Of a stretch of 64,000 nt of DNA, positions 34,410 to 60,353 are shown in pieces. Made by a program: the position numbers and the translations under genes. The notes under the pieces are model-generated. The model saw nothing but the letters and a program-made list of their open reading frames with translations, did not search any database and had not been told where the DNA came from. Numbering within the stretch: the stretch's first letter is position 1; every line of letters begins with the position of its first letter. Source of the stretch: Anisakis pegreffii (Eukaryota; Nematoda; Chromadorea; Rhabditida; Anisakidae); NCBI GenBank assembly GCA_035041965.1, contig JAPYMA010002896.1, positions 177,909-241,908 of the forward strand. The letters run 5' to 3'.

Positions 34410-35128
34410 TTTTTTTCCAACCACACAACCACAGAATAACAAAATGACAGACGAACAATTATTTATAAAAAGTAAACTCAATGCACTCAAATGTCTATTA
34501 TTCAGCACTACCACACGTCTTTCCTCCAATTCGAACCCTGAATTTATGAACCCAAAACTGATTTCGAACGAATTCCTATCATCGCCTATGTTATGGACAA
34601 TGTGTACACCTCTAAAATCGACAAACTGATCTCATAGGTGAAAAACGATGATACTTAGGAAATTAATTTTGAAGCACTCTCTAGACATTCGGTTTTACAG
34701 CGATAATGAATAATACAATATGCAAGAGAAGTAATCAGGGAAGATAATATGAATGAAAGAAATTAAATCAACAACATATTCGTATCAAAAATCAAACTCA
34801 ATTATGACCCATTCATCTGCAATTTGCAATATATAAAGTTAAAAAATATAAGATGAATATGACGGTAACTAATGTATTGCGAGGATCGATGATTTTCTGA
34901 GACTCCGTCACCGACTTTTTTCACCAACGACCGCATTTTCTGTGTCCTCGACAGTAAACAATTCATTCTCGTCCTCGCAACACACCAATGACAACGAAAT
35001 CACGACTCGGCAAAACAAGGAGCACTCGAATTTTCTGCCACAAAACAATATAATTGTCAATGTCACAGGATAATGAATGCTTGTCCTTCTTGGCCAAATT
35101 TTAACTCAAACAAATAAATCAGACTCAA

Positions 35129-35194
<66 letters not shown>

Positions 35195-36285
35195 AACTAG
35201 AAATAATGGCATAAAATTGGAATGAAATGAATCAATTACTTCATTCATACATAAAATTCACAATTCTCAACGAATAAATTAAGAGAGAGTAATTCAAAGA
35301 AGTCAACGTGATGATAAATTGAGACATTATCACGTTAAACATGAACACGTTAAACAAATGATGAACACGTTAAACAAATGGAAAAAAAAGGTGAGAACGA
35401 TGAATGTTGTGAATAATTAAGAAAAAAACAAAAAATAAATAAATTAAATACGGAAAGTGAGATAATAAATCCTCCGATTTTAGTGAACAGACTGGTTTCG
35501 CTTCACTTCGTTACTAACCGACGACAGAAAACTGCAAACGTTTTTAAATGGTATAGAAATCTGGGAACGATGAATCGATGTTCTTTTAAAATACACTGGA
35601 ATTGGGCTTTTTTCAGATGTGGCTGTCCTTAAATGAAAGTGGAAGAAACTGACAACTTGAAGGTCTTACGAATACTTTAACTATTTATCAGTCTTCAAAC
35701 AAACGAGGGAATTTTCAACAAAAGAGACCGAATCAAAATAATTCACAATGATCGCATCGATATGAAACGAATAAAACGAAACCGATCCTACGCAGCGACG
35801 GCGGTACGTACGAATGGCTCAAGAGGTAAACAATAAAAAGGAAACGAGGAAACGTCAACAATGGGCATATATCACAATAAGGAATTCATTTTATCGCGGA
35901 GCACTCAACGTGACCATCTTTCGAAAGCAAACGAAAACATACACAATTCCACATTCATTTCCATTTTGAACATTTCAACGATCCGTTGGAATACGCAAAA
36001 TCACGAGAATGGAAATTCGTTCACATACGAAAGCAATAACTTACTTGTAAAGATAAATAAACTTGACTGTTCATTGAACCTCGGAACCTACATTAAGACT
36101 TCAAAATGGTGACTTTCCATAATCCAAATATGGGATTTGGATGTGCACAACGGCTTATCAATAGCTAAACAAACAAAAAAAAACATCTTCGACTATACAG
36201 ATCAATGTAAACATCTACCAAATGAGACGTTTGTTGATATCGTACGCTATCACGTTGAATCAGCATTAGTTTCTAATAGAGTGCA
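34410..36285. other. Intergenic between convergent genes, with an (AT)n tract
   Basis: A-rich on the plus strand; probably the 3' flank of the minus-strand RABGAP1 gene. Contains the (AT) repeat at 35,132-35,192. No gene seen. Confidence 0.5.
35132..35192. repeat. (AT)n microsatellite
   Basis: About 60 bp of uninterrupted AT dinucleotides. Confidence 0.95.
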
Positions 36286-36290
36286 TTCTA

Positions 36291-51489
<15,199 letters not shown>

Positions 51490-52620
51490 CTAAAATATTT
51501 TTAGACAATTTGAGACTTGATCCCAAGATCACTCGGAAATTTCAATAGCGCCCAGCAGTTGAGATCATTGAAAAGGGGGTGTGGCCTGTCACATACATTA
51601 TACGAAGACATTTTGCCACACTTCTCTACGCATAATTATAGGTGCTTTTGATAGAAGCACAAGCAGCGAATCAATTGAAAACGAATGAAACTGAGCTGAG
51701 ACGTTCGACATGCTCACATCACAATCCGATGATTGCAAGAAATGGTAATCAGTTAGAAGTGCTCGAGGGCAGTTTGTGTTGCTGGACCAATTAAACACAG
51801 TGAAATGATGCAAAATGCACAGAATTGACATGGTGTGCAGTTTAGGTCTAGTGCAAGGTTTGTGCTGATGTGAGTGAAATGAATTGATATTGCACCGAAT
51901 TATTAACCTAGGGTGCAGTTGATGTCCATTGCATGCATACACTCTGTGAAATGAATTCGCATCACACAAAAGTGACCTGGAGTGCAGTTTAGCTTCATCA
52001 AAGAATAGGACTTTGCCCTATGTGATCATATTGCCCTTAGTTAATTGACTAACACGATAACGACCAAGAAAGCGGATGACATGACTTTAATATGGGTATG
52101 ACATGACTTCAAAAAATGAATCGCTTCTAGAGAACTGGGCAGTATCTGTCGAAAATTTATGTGATTTCCGTGCAGATAAGATCCCCCTCAGTCAGACTGT
52201 AACATGATACTCTGATGTTGTTGGGTAAAGCTTACAATGACCAGAGCATCGTGATCATCTCCTCTAGAAGATACTGTGGTGATTATGTATTGAATTAATC
52301 GCTTTTGATCGTGCACTTATCTGCAACAAACACATACTACTGGACAATATCACTGTGGAGAGAATGAGAAAACGATCGAAATTTTGCTGGAAAGATTGAG
52401 AAGATGACTGAGAAGTTGTGAAAAAGATTGAGAAATGTGCTAGAAGCAGCTGAAAAGAATGAGAATTCATATTGATGTTCGAGAAAGAATGAGATGAACA
52501 TCAGAAACGTTGTCAAAAGAACGCGAGTTTTGAGGTCTCTTTGAAACATTTCAGACAGCATGAAATTTTTTGAATAATTATCTGAAAAAATACTTTTGGC
52601 AGAACAGATGCATGCTCCCA
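51490..52620. other. Upstream flank of RABGAP1; degenerate ~70-bp repeat
   Basis: Around 51,790-52,000 three imperfect copies of a GTGAAATGAATTGATATTGC / GGTGCAGTTTAGGTC motif occur 65-75 bp apart. Around 52,340-52,520 the plus strand is purine-rich with repeated GAGAATGAGAAA. Neither gives a clean frame. Confidence 0.4.
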
Positions 52621-52622
52621 AC

Positions 52623-53812
52623 TCAATTGATAGCATTTCTCATTGTTTGATTTGGCATAGAAATGAAAGCTTTAGATGGATCGAGATCCATGACTCGTAC
52701 CATTCGGCGAAATATTTTGGATCTGTAAATCTGACAGGTTGATAAAGATGTTCGTATGTGCCACCGGGTGTCATCATAGATATTTTTGTAGTCGTTATTG
52801 TTAAGGTCATACAGCTGCAGTGAGGAAGCTGGTATATACGACAAGTCATAAACATCAACGATTGTGAGATCACTGATGTGATATGATCACAAGATTGTCA
52901 TTCTTTCATATAAAATCTTGATGCCCAAATATTCTTTTGGGTTGATTGTTGAAGGTGTATTTCTCATCAGTAATAGCCATCAAGTCGAGAAACGACGACG
53001 TTGCCAATTCGATATTCATGCAATGAACGATCAGAATTTCTTGAAGCTCATAAATGATCTCGAGGTGTATAAATTGAACGATTACCGAGATCCGATTCTT
53101 TGAATTGAATTTTCATTAAACATTCCTTATTGCTGGAGAAACCTAGCGAACAATGACACGTGAACTGTGAGTATCACTCCATATCGTTTGAAGTGCGGAT
53201 ATATTGCACCAAGTGCAACAGATCAATGCATTCAGTGCAACACAAAGATGATGAATTCATTGCTTCTCGTCAGCATTTGAAGGAAACACATGAATATCAT
53301 TCAGAAAAGACATTTCCAGGCAATATTCTGTATCTTTTTGAAATATTTTGGTGTTACCTTGTTAGACTTTCATGTAAGGTTGGATGCACCTTATACAGAG
53401 CAAATGCTATTGTGTAAATATCACATCTCTTAATTTGGGATCACGGTAGATCTAAACTTATTCGTGAACATATAAGTCATCAATGACGAGTCAATAAAAC
53501 CCATCTTGTAGTGTCGTTATTAGCAATTAACTATCAACGATTGATTTTACTGGTGCAATTTTTGGTGCGTACTGACAGACATCTTCAACAAAAAATAGCA
53601 TACACATCAGGAAAGTCCATGACATTCACAAATGAACCGAAATAGCTTCTCGGAGAACCGATGACATCGTTCATCTTCGAGGGATTGATGCACACAGAGA
53701 TATGCAAGGAAATGGAGCCATCTTGCGAGAGCGATTTTCACAAAAATGTCCGTGTTTTACTCCGATGGCTGAGTGATAATAAGCTGGATTTCCATGAAAC
53801 GACAAATGCATG
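52623..53812. pseudogene. Coding-like fragments, probably a decayed gene or element
   Basis: Several protein-like frames lie close together without joining. On the minus strand (52,640-52,870) two frames each look coding in part: LQLYDLNNNDYKNIYDDT in one, GGTYEHLYQPVRFTDPKYF in another. On the plus strand: 52,921-53,103 (FDIHAMNDQNFLKLINDLEV), 53,160-53,340 with a C-x2-C...H-x4-H pattern (IYCTKCNRSMHS ... HLKETHEYH), and 53,668-53,808 (MTSFIFEGLMHTEICKEMEP). Frame switching suggests decay. No family recognised. Confidence 0.3.
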
Positions 53813-55464
53813 AGTATCACATCTGTTACTGTGGGATGTCACGATAAGCATTGAAATATTCGTAAACATGTAAGAGCATGATGTGTGATGATCAGAATGA
53901 TATTGTATGATAATGTCTGATATGATCGAAGTGGTCGAAAAAAGTTGTCGAAGAGTGATCAGTGAGATATGATCGAAAACAATCAAAATTGAATGATGAT
54001 TACCGACTGATTCTTTAGAAATGATTCGTTAGATTCGTTCCTACTGATTGATTGATGATGTCAGAGAAGATCTGCGTGCTTCACATGGACATCGGTCGAC
54101 GTCCACGTCAAACACATAGACACATGCATCGAGTCAAGCATACATGCACAGATTCAATCTCAATTGACCAATGCAATTCAGTCAACGCTATAGATCATAT
54201 CAAGTTCCATTTGCGAAATTCGATCTCCATTTTACAAAAAAGCAATTTCACTCTCACCAATCAATGTATTCAAATGGAATCTCTCATCATAACTGTATCA
54301 TTTAAATGTTTCTCAATGTTCCTCTGCCAGTAACTACTACCTAACACACGGCCAAAGGAAAACGAACATTCTTTTAAAGTTTAAGTGAGTGGAACATTTA
54401 AAGTAATTTCGTTTTTAAGCAGTAATTGATAACAACTTCAAAAGGATTCAATAATCACTACGGAAACGCACACGATTCACATTGAAGATCATTCACACAC
54501 TTAATCACCTGCGTAATCGTTTTCTGACACTCGTATGGACACACATCAAAACATCACTTAATAACTTCGTGAAATCTCAACAAATCCCTATCAATTCTCA
54601 GATATACACCATCGGAAATAAAGATTAAAGCTATACTTTTAGAAATCATTGTATGTCTGCATTGCGCTGTATAAAAGTAGCCAAAAAGCAACTTCATTTG
54701 TGCGCCCATCGAAGCGATTTATGGTGAGAGAACGAGAGGAAATTGCTTTGTAGATGAGCAGAAAATGAACTACGGATAATGAATGCATTGTGAAGAAATA
54801 GTATTGCAGTACGAAAAATTGCCATAGCACAACAACATTCAAGGTTGATTCTAAACATCAGACGACGAGGATCTTTGCGCAGTGATACGTTGTCACTTCA
54901 AAAACCGTGGCAGTTTTTTACTAACTCGAGACATGATAATTCGGCACTTACCATCGAATATTGCTGGAAACTTAAGTACGAAAAGTATAACAACTGAACA
55001 TTGCATGACCAATGACAAGTGGTCCATTGGAAAGAGAATTCAATTCTCTAGAAGATGAGAAATTTGTAAGGAAAATGCTCGTGTCAGGAAAAATTTATTA
55101 AATCTGTTGGTTGAAAATATGGATTATTATTAGGAAGTCAATTGGCAGAATTTGTCAGCGTTCATTACTTCAGAATAATGATTTCGTTTTTTCTTGCTGT
55201 GCGATTGATTGTTGTGCTATTTTTCGGGAACGTCATATCGTTTCGGTTGCGTGTTTTAGATTTTATCGAAACAATGTAATTCCGTTTTCGTTGCTACTCG
55301 CTTAATACCATTTCATGTTATCAGTGGTTAGATAAACATCTTCTGATACTATCATCGTTTCATGTCGCGTTTCGTGGTTGGTGGATTATTCGATGCGTTA
55401 TTGCGAGCATTATAGTTGTTTGCAATATCAATGAAACACATTTGACTAATATCTTCATTTTCAG
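53813..55464. other. No gene seen
   Basis: Mixed AT-rich sequence. A segment at 53,815-53,875 (TATCACATCTGTTACTGTGG ... TTCGTAAACATGTAAG) is a diverged copy of 53,420-53,475. Plus-strand T-richness begins near the right end. Confidence 0.4.
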
Positions 55465-56840
55465 CGCATGTGATCGTCTTCAGGGGGCGTCGAAACCGGC
55501 CTGGTTGGCCGAAGTGAAGCAAGATTGACTTGTTTCAGTGCGATTGTGATCGCACATAATCGACGTGCGACGGTATAATGCGACTCGATCGGATAACAAC
55601 CATCAATATCCGAGTAAGTACTTTTTTATAGAAATTGTTTTTATTGTACTGTTTTGGTATTTTTCCTGTTATTGTATGAATTGTATACCGAACGAAAGAA
55701 GAGTGCAGTAGTCTTCATTATTTTTTGAATTTTTGACAGGATTTTGTCGATTGATTGAATGATCTCGTTACATTTCAGAGAAACTTGGGAATTAAACCTC
55801 TATGCCCCATACCCGTCCCATGGCCTCATAGCAAACCGTGATGCTATAACCTTAATGGCCACACGTGATGCAATGAGCCGTATTGGCCAATTCGAATGAT
55901 GTTTATATCTTCACGTCTGTGAATGATATGGATTCATTCAATGTTGGTATTTTACTTCGGTTCTTCCTTTCATTTTTCCACATTTCTATTCCGCTATCTT
56001 GTCGACTTCTGATGATGATGCAAAGGAGTAGAGATCCGTAAAATTCAGCGTAAGCGTCAGCATAAGGCTTAGCCTCCAGGGTCACTAAGCATTACTATCG
56101 TTATCATTTGTGAATGTGTGACAATTTATTATTAAAATTCCTTTTCAGATTGGTTGTATAAAAAGGGTGATGCTTACTGACACCCTACCGGATTCAGAAT
56201 CATCGGACAAGCAACTTTAATGGCACGTCAGTTTGGTGACGTGCGTGGACGTAGCAATGCAACCGACGGCAGCAGTTATTTTTATATTGGGGGGGATTAT
56301 TTGTGTCGGCCACCACGCGGGGATTTATCGTTCACCCAGCCGATCGGTGGAGGGAAAGGCAGGAGCCCTCATGGAAATGGGTAAGTACTTTAATTTTTCA
56401 TTTTGATGATTCCTTTTTTGTGTTTCATTTTATTCTGAATTCAAATCGAATTTCATTTGTTATCACGACGCTTTCAGTTATACATGAATAGGAAATGTGT
56501 ATTTGTTAATGGATATTTTTGGTTGGAGTTTTGGAGTGACATAGTTGACGTCTTGAATGACTTTCGGTGAAGGATGATGGGTGGTTCATTGATGATATTG
56601 TATTTTGGAGGAAATATCTTCAGTGATTACTTGGGAAATGATGATAGATTTTAAAATTGTAACTTTTGTTTTGCAGATCTTTCACCGGAGCCCAATGTAT
56701 TGGGCACAACGTTTCAAAGGCCACAAGCGGCCAATTTTATTTTTTATTATTTCTCGAATAGGCCGGAAGAGGCCTTTTATACTACGGGTCACAAGCGACC
56801 CTTTCGTGATATTTGATAAGTTCTTTTTTATTTGAAATTA
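55465..56840 (+). ncRNA. Spliced hairpin-rich transcript: structured lncRNA or unrecognised small-protein mRNA
   Basis: Three exons with strong sites: TTTTCAG|55465-55613|GTAAGTA, TTTTCAG|56149-56380|GTAAGTA and TTTTGCAG|56677 onward; an alternative exon starts at 55779 (CATTTCAG). Every exon carries perfect short hairpins: 55497-55511, 55538-55555, 56223-56244, 56690-56705, 56719-56732, 56760-56775 and 56786-56801. The last region includes two hairpins sharing an ACAAGC loop. Coding is ambiguous: exon 1 to exon 56149 gives a 35-codon ORF starting MRLDRITTINIR; a second frame from ATG 56220 (MARQFGDVRGRSNATDGSSY) runs through the 56380/56677 junction for about 80 codons; the exon at 55779 holds ETWELNLYAPYPSHG and NRDAITLMATRDAMSRIGQF. 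I recognise none of these. Spliced transcription is likely; coding status is open. Confidence 0.45.
56686..56805 (+). ncRNA. Cluster of four hairpins, two with invariant ACAAGC loop
   Basis: In order: GCCCAAT-GT-ATTGGGC (56690-56705), GGCC-ACAAGC-GGCC (56719-56732), AGGCC-GGAAGA-GGCCT (56760-56775) and GGGTC-ACAAGC-GACCC (56786-56801). Hairpins 2 and 4 have the same loop while a C-G pair in one is a T-A pair in the other, a compensatory difference. Each is followed by a T-rich run. Confidence 0.55.
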
Positions 56841-56869
56841 TTTAATTGTAAGTGAATTTGATTGAATTA

Positions 56870-57025
56870 ATTTGAGTGAATTTAGTGATTATTATTTGAT
56901 TAGTGATTATAGTGATTGTTAGTGATTATTTAGTGATTATTAATGAGTATTTAGTGATTAATTTAGTGATTATTAGTGATTATTTAGTGATTAATTTAGT
57001 GCCTACTAGTGATTATTTAGTGATT
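56870..57025. repeat. TTAGTGATTA-type minisatellite
   Basis: About a dozen imperfect copies of TTTAGTGATTAT/TAGTGATTA in tandem. Confidence 0.8.
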
Positions 57026-57560
57026 ATTATATTGTTTATTATTATTGTTATTTTTTGATTTTGTGAAGTTGTTTGTTTTTTATGAAAATGGTTGTATTGT
57101 TTTTCATTTTTTTGAAAAATGCGATTTCTTCTTTATCGCATTTTGAAGCATTTTTTGATGTGTTAGTTTTTGAATGATGTTTTTGAAAATTTTTTTGTCA
57201 TTATTGCATTGTTTTTATTTTTTCATTATCGTCATCACATCGCAATTTATGTTTTTTGAAGTTTTATTTTATATCATCGTCATCACATCATAATTTTAAT
57301 TTTTTGAAATGTTTTTTCGTGTTTTTATTTTATCTTTATATGTTAATGATTACGTTCGTAGTGATTTTTTGGTGTTTATGTGTGCCATTGTTATTCGTGT
57401 TGATTTTAATTCGTATTTTTTGTGATTATTATTTTTTTGATTATTATTACTGATGTTTGTGGCGAGTGATATTGTCTCGCCATTTATGAAATTGATTTGT
57501 GTGTATTTTTAAAATCAACCTAGGCCTAGGAAGATCATTATTTTTGTTTAATTTTTTTTG

Positions 57561-57609
57561 TATGACTAAAGGGGACAGTACCGGGTGAGTAGCTACCTCT
57601 AGAAGGTAG
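57561..57609 (+). repeat. 50-bp inverted repeat, left arm
   Basis: Complementary (about 85%) to 58343-58392. Core GGGACAGTACCGGGTGAGTA; each arm also contains its own small CTAG-loop hairpin. The 735 bp between them is T-rich. Confidence 0.7.
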
Positions 57610-58150
57610 CAGTTATTGATATTTCGTTTTTACAATTGTTGTTAATGTTTATGATGTGTGTGATTTGTGTTGGTTTTTTGTGTTAGTAAACAAAGTTGTG
57701 ATTATTTTTGATTTGCTTTTGCTTTTTATATGGTCATATGTTATTGTTTTTGTTTGTGTGTTTGTACTTTGTTATGTATTATGTTTGTCATTATTTTTGT
57801 GCTTTGTTTGATATTATTTACTATTATCCTATGTATTTTGCCATTATTTTGTATTACTGCACACAGTTTAATTACTGTGTGATATATTGCTTGGAGGCGG
57901 CTGGAGGGAGGGATTGGGATGGGCCAGCTCAGCCTACAAGCATATGAGTATTATTTGAAAAATACTCATATTATATTGAATATTATTTTTTGATACTTTC
58001 TTCAATGTTATTTGAATTGGTTTTCACTTGAATTGAATATTATTTGAATGGTTTTTTTATTATTCGTTTTTGTGTTTTATTATTTAAGATTAATGATGTT
58101 ACTGATAGTTACTAATTTATAATAATTGATGTTTATTTATATAGGTTTTT

Positions 58151-58220
58151 AAAATAAAAGATAATGTGTGCTAACGTGTCCTAGACACGTTAGCATTCAC
58201 CTGACATTATCTTTTATTTT
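58151..58220. ncRNA. 70-nt near-perfect hairpin (miRNA-precursor-like or DNA fold)
   Basis: Outer stem: 17 perfect pairs, 58151-58167 with 58204-58220. After a small asymmetric internal loop comes an inner stem GCTAACGTGTC / GACACGTTAGC (58170-58180 with 58184-58194) closed by a 3-nt loop CTA. Size is right for a pre-miRNA, but the triloop and the AT-rich outer stem are atypical. It could also be the body of a tiny foldback element. Confidence 0.45.
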
Positions 58221-58342
58221 CATTCAGTTTTTCATTATTATTAGAATGTGTTCATAATTTTTCATTATTATTAGAATGTGTTCATATACCATTTATAATT
58301 TATTATTAAGCTTTTTGCTGGCTCAAGGGAAACAGTACGTGG

Positions 58343-58392
58343 CTACTTTCTAGGGGTAGTCACTCACCCGGTACTGTTCCCTTATAGCCATA
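58343..58392 (-). repeat. 50-bp inverted repeat, right arm
   Basis: Partner of 57561-57609. Carries CTACTTT-CTAG-GGGTAG, the counterpart of the left arm's hairpin, and CACCCGGTACTGTTCCC. Confidence 0.7.
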
Positions 58393-58686
58393 AAAAATTG
58401 TTCTTTTATTTTCTTTTATTAATTCGATGCGAAAGTTTTTTTAAATTGTTTATGTCGTTTATTTCGTTAATTATTTATGTCGTTTTATCTTTAATTACTA
58501 TGCCGTCGTTATGATTATGTTATTCTTTTTTATGAGAACAATAACTCGTTTTAGAAGTTTCGTTTTGTGTTTTTGTTATTAACATTTTAGCAGTTTTTTG
58601 CGTATTGCTTTAATAAAAGTTGAAATTAAAAACGGTGATCCTGATATTTCAGACACATTCAATACAATCGATTGTCAGAGCATCAA

Positions 58687-58863
58687 ATGTGTTGTTTCTT
58701 CTTTTATTGTTTAATCTCTTTCTTGACACTGAGATGTGTGTTTGATGTGTTTCAAAATGGTGACTTCGTTATATTTGCCAATCACTTATGTTTGTATGGA
58801 AGAACGAAATCGAATGAAGAGTGGAATAAAGCAGATGGAGAAACAGTACATACTGAATGGACA
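58687..58863 (+). CDS. Signal-peptide first exon, probably of the immunoglobulin-domain gene
   Basis: Behind a good 3' splice or trans-splice site (GATATTTCAG|58653) an ATG opens 59 codons ending at ACA|GTAAGG. The N-terminus MCCFFFYCLISFLTLRC is a hydrophobic secretory signal; the following part includes QNGDFVIFANHLCLYGRTKS and ends NKADGETVHTEWT. Linkage to the exons at 62.1-63.4 kb is inferred from strand, order and predicted secretion; at least one connecting exon is missing because the phases do not match directly. Confidence 0.45.
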
Positions 58864-58869
58864 GTAAGG

Positions 58870-60270
58870 TGGCATGTTTAGGTGGATAGTTGATTGATTA
58901 GAGAAGCGATCTTCTGAAGAAGTTTCATTTTTGTTTTGAGAAATTTGATTCGTTTGTTCGATCATTCACTAATTCACTTCGATCAATTAAGTAATGGAGT
59001 ATTGCGGATTTAATGAGGTGGATGGAATCAAAGAAGTGTTCAGGAGAAGACTGAGAGTTACTGATTGGATCGGAACAGTTATTTACGGAATCAGTAGGAA
59101 TCGAATACGAAAGAAGGAATATTTCGAAGGAGATTCGTAGATGATCCTTCCAAAAATTGCAAAAGAATGTTAAAGGGGGATAACATACCACAACTTTTAT
59201 TGTGGCAATCGAGTTGTTGTAATTGAAATTCAATTCGATTGTTGCAGTTAAATAGTTGAAGATTTTGTAATGCAAAACTTATAATGTTCAACATCTCGTA
59301 TTTATATAGTGATTTTGTTCAATGAAAATCCAGGTAGTTTATCGCTCCACTGGCTACGACTGCCATATAAAGGTATCGACTGATTATTTTTTTCTATGAT
59401 GTGATCAGTACCGATCACTAACGGTGATAACTTACTAAAAGTTGTTGATTAGCATAATAAATACTGCATCGAGTAATGGTCAATGGACACTACGCCAAAA
59501 TACTGCACTTTATTTGCACGATATTTTCTTTTTTCTATCAAATCCGTATGCATCCATTTGGATTTGCGTTTACATTGTGATGAGTGATTTTTAGATATTT
59601 TCAAATGCTTCAATAACGAAAAATTACGTGAATCGGATGTTATTACGAGATTCATTCATCTGAGGATTCGTTAGGTTCAAATCCCTTTTCGGTACAATTG
59701 GTTAACAATTGAATTTCTCGTTCGGAGATACTTTAAAATCTTGATATTGCGTTGATTTATTATCTTTTTTTCATGTTCGAAGGATGTGGAATGTCTCCCC
59801 GATGTTCGGGTTGACTGTATTTGGGTTGATGTAATGATGGTCGGGATGTGAAACTTTTTAATTTATTATTGTCGACGATACATTCGCATATATGAACTTA
59901 ATTGTTCAGTTTTCATGTGCCTTGAATGGTGTGTATGTGCTTATGAAATAATCAGTTCATTTTTTATTTACTTATGATATTACATTTTAACGGATGATTT
60001 CCAACTGTTCTCAGTGCTGTTATCGCGAAAAATTCCGTAAACTTTGTAATCAGATGCTATTGTGACATTTGATCATTTGGAGATTCGTCGCATGGAAATG
60101 TTCAATTCCATTTTTTGCTTAATGCATGACATATGCGTTCGTGGTGTACGGTTAGTTGATTACGTTACCGCTGTTATTTCAGGATTAGTGAAAAAAATTG
60201 TAAACCAATTCAAGCATACAATGATCTTGGCTGATATCAAAGGATACAGTCATACGTTTTAACTCAGCCA
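58870..60270. other. Intronic or intergenic; nothing firm
   Basis: AT-rich sequence. Contains the interrupted palindrome CCACAA/TTGTGG (about 59,190-59,207) beside CAATCGAGTTG/CAATTCGATTG. A frame at 60,062-60,262 (DHLEIRRMEMFNSIFCLMHD) has no clear splice sites. Confidence 0.35.
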
Positions 60271-60274
60271 CGAA

Positions 60275-60353
60275 GGGTTTACAGCCCTGAGTGCCGGTCC
60301 CAAGCCCGGATAAATGAGGAGGGTTGTGTCAGGGGATGGCAACCCGGCGTAAA
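60275..60353 (+). mobile_element. Sequence resembling a conserved non-LTR retrotransposon motif
   Basis: GC-rich segment containing GTGCCGGTCCCAAGCCCGGA, TAAATGAGGAGGGTTG and AACCCGGCGTAAAA. From memory, very similar wording recurs in repetitive elements of distant animals, but I cannot name the family. About 1.7 kb of G-rich, unusual-composition sequence follows (to ~62,000), possibly the rest of the insertion. No reverse transcriptase frame was found. Confidence 0.4.

Larger units (their letters stand above)
57026..58650 (+). other. T-rich, C-poor tract with embedded perfect hairpins
   Basis: Plus strand is strongly T-rich with G over C and no convincing exon. Embedded are perfect inverted repeats: TGGCGAG/CTCGCCA (57460-57482), the palindrome CCTAGGCCTAGG (57519-57530), GCTACCT/AGGTAGC (57592-57610), CACACAGT/ACTGTGTG (57860-57881), ATATGAGTATT/AATACTCATAT (57942-57971) and the long hairpin at 58151-58220. 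Confidence 0.6.

Noticed and set aside
57026..58650. Mitochondrial DNA insertion (T-rich, G over C)
   Set aside because: No mitochondrial protein or rRNA segment was recognised; frames such as 57256-57453 are just low-complexity T-rich sequence.
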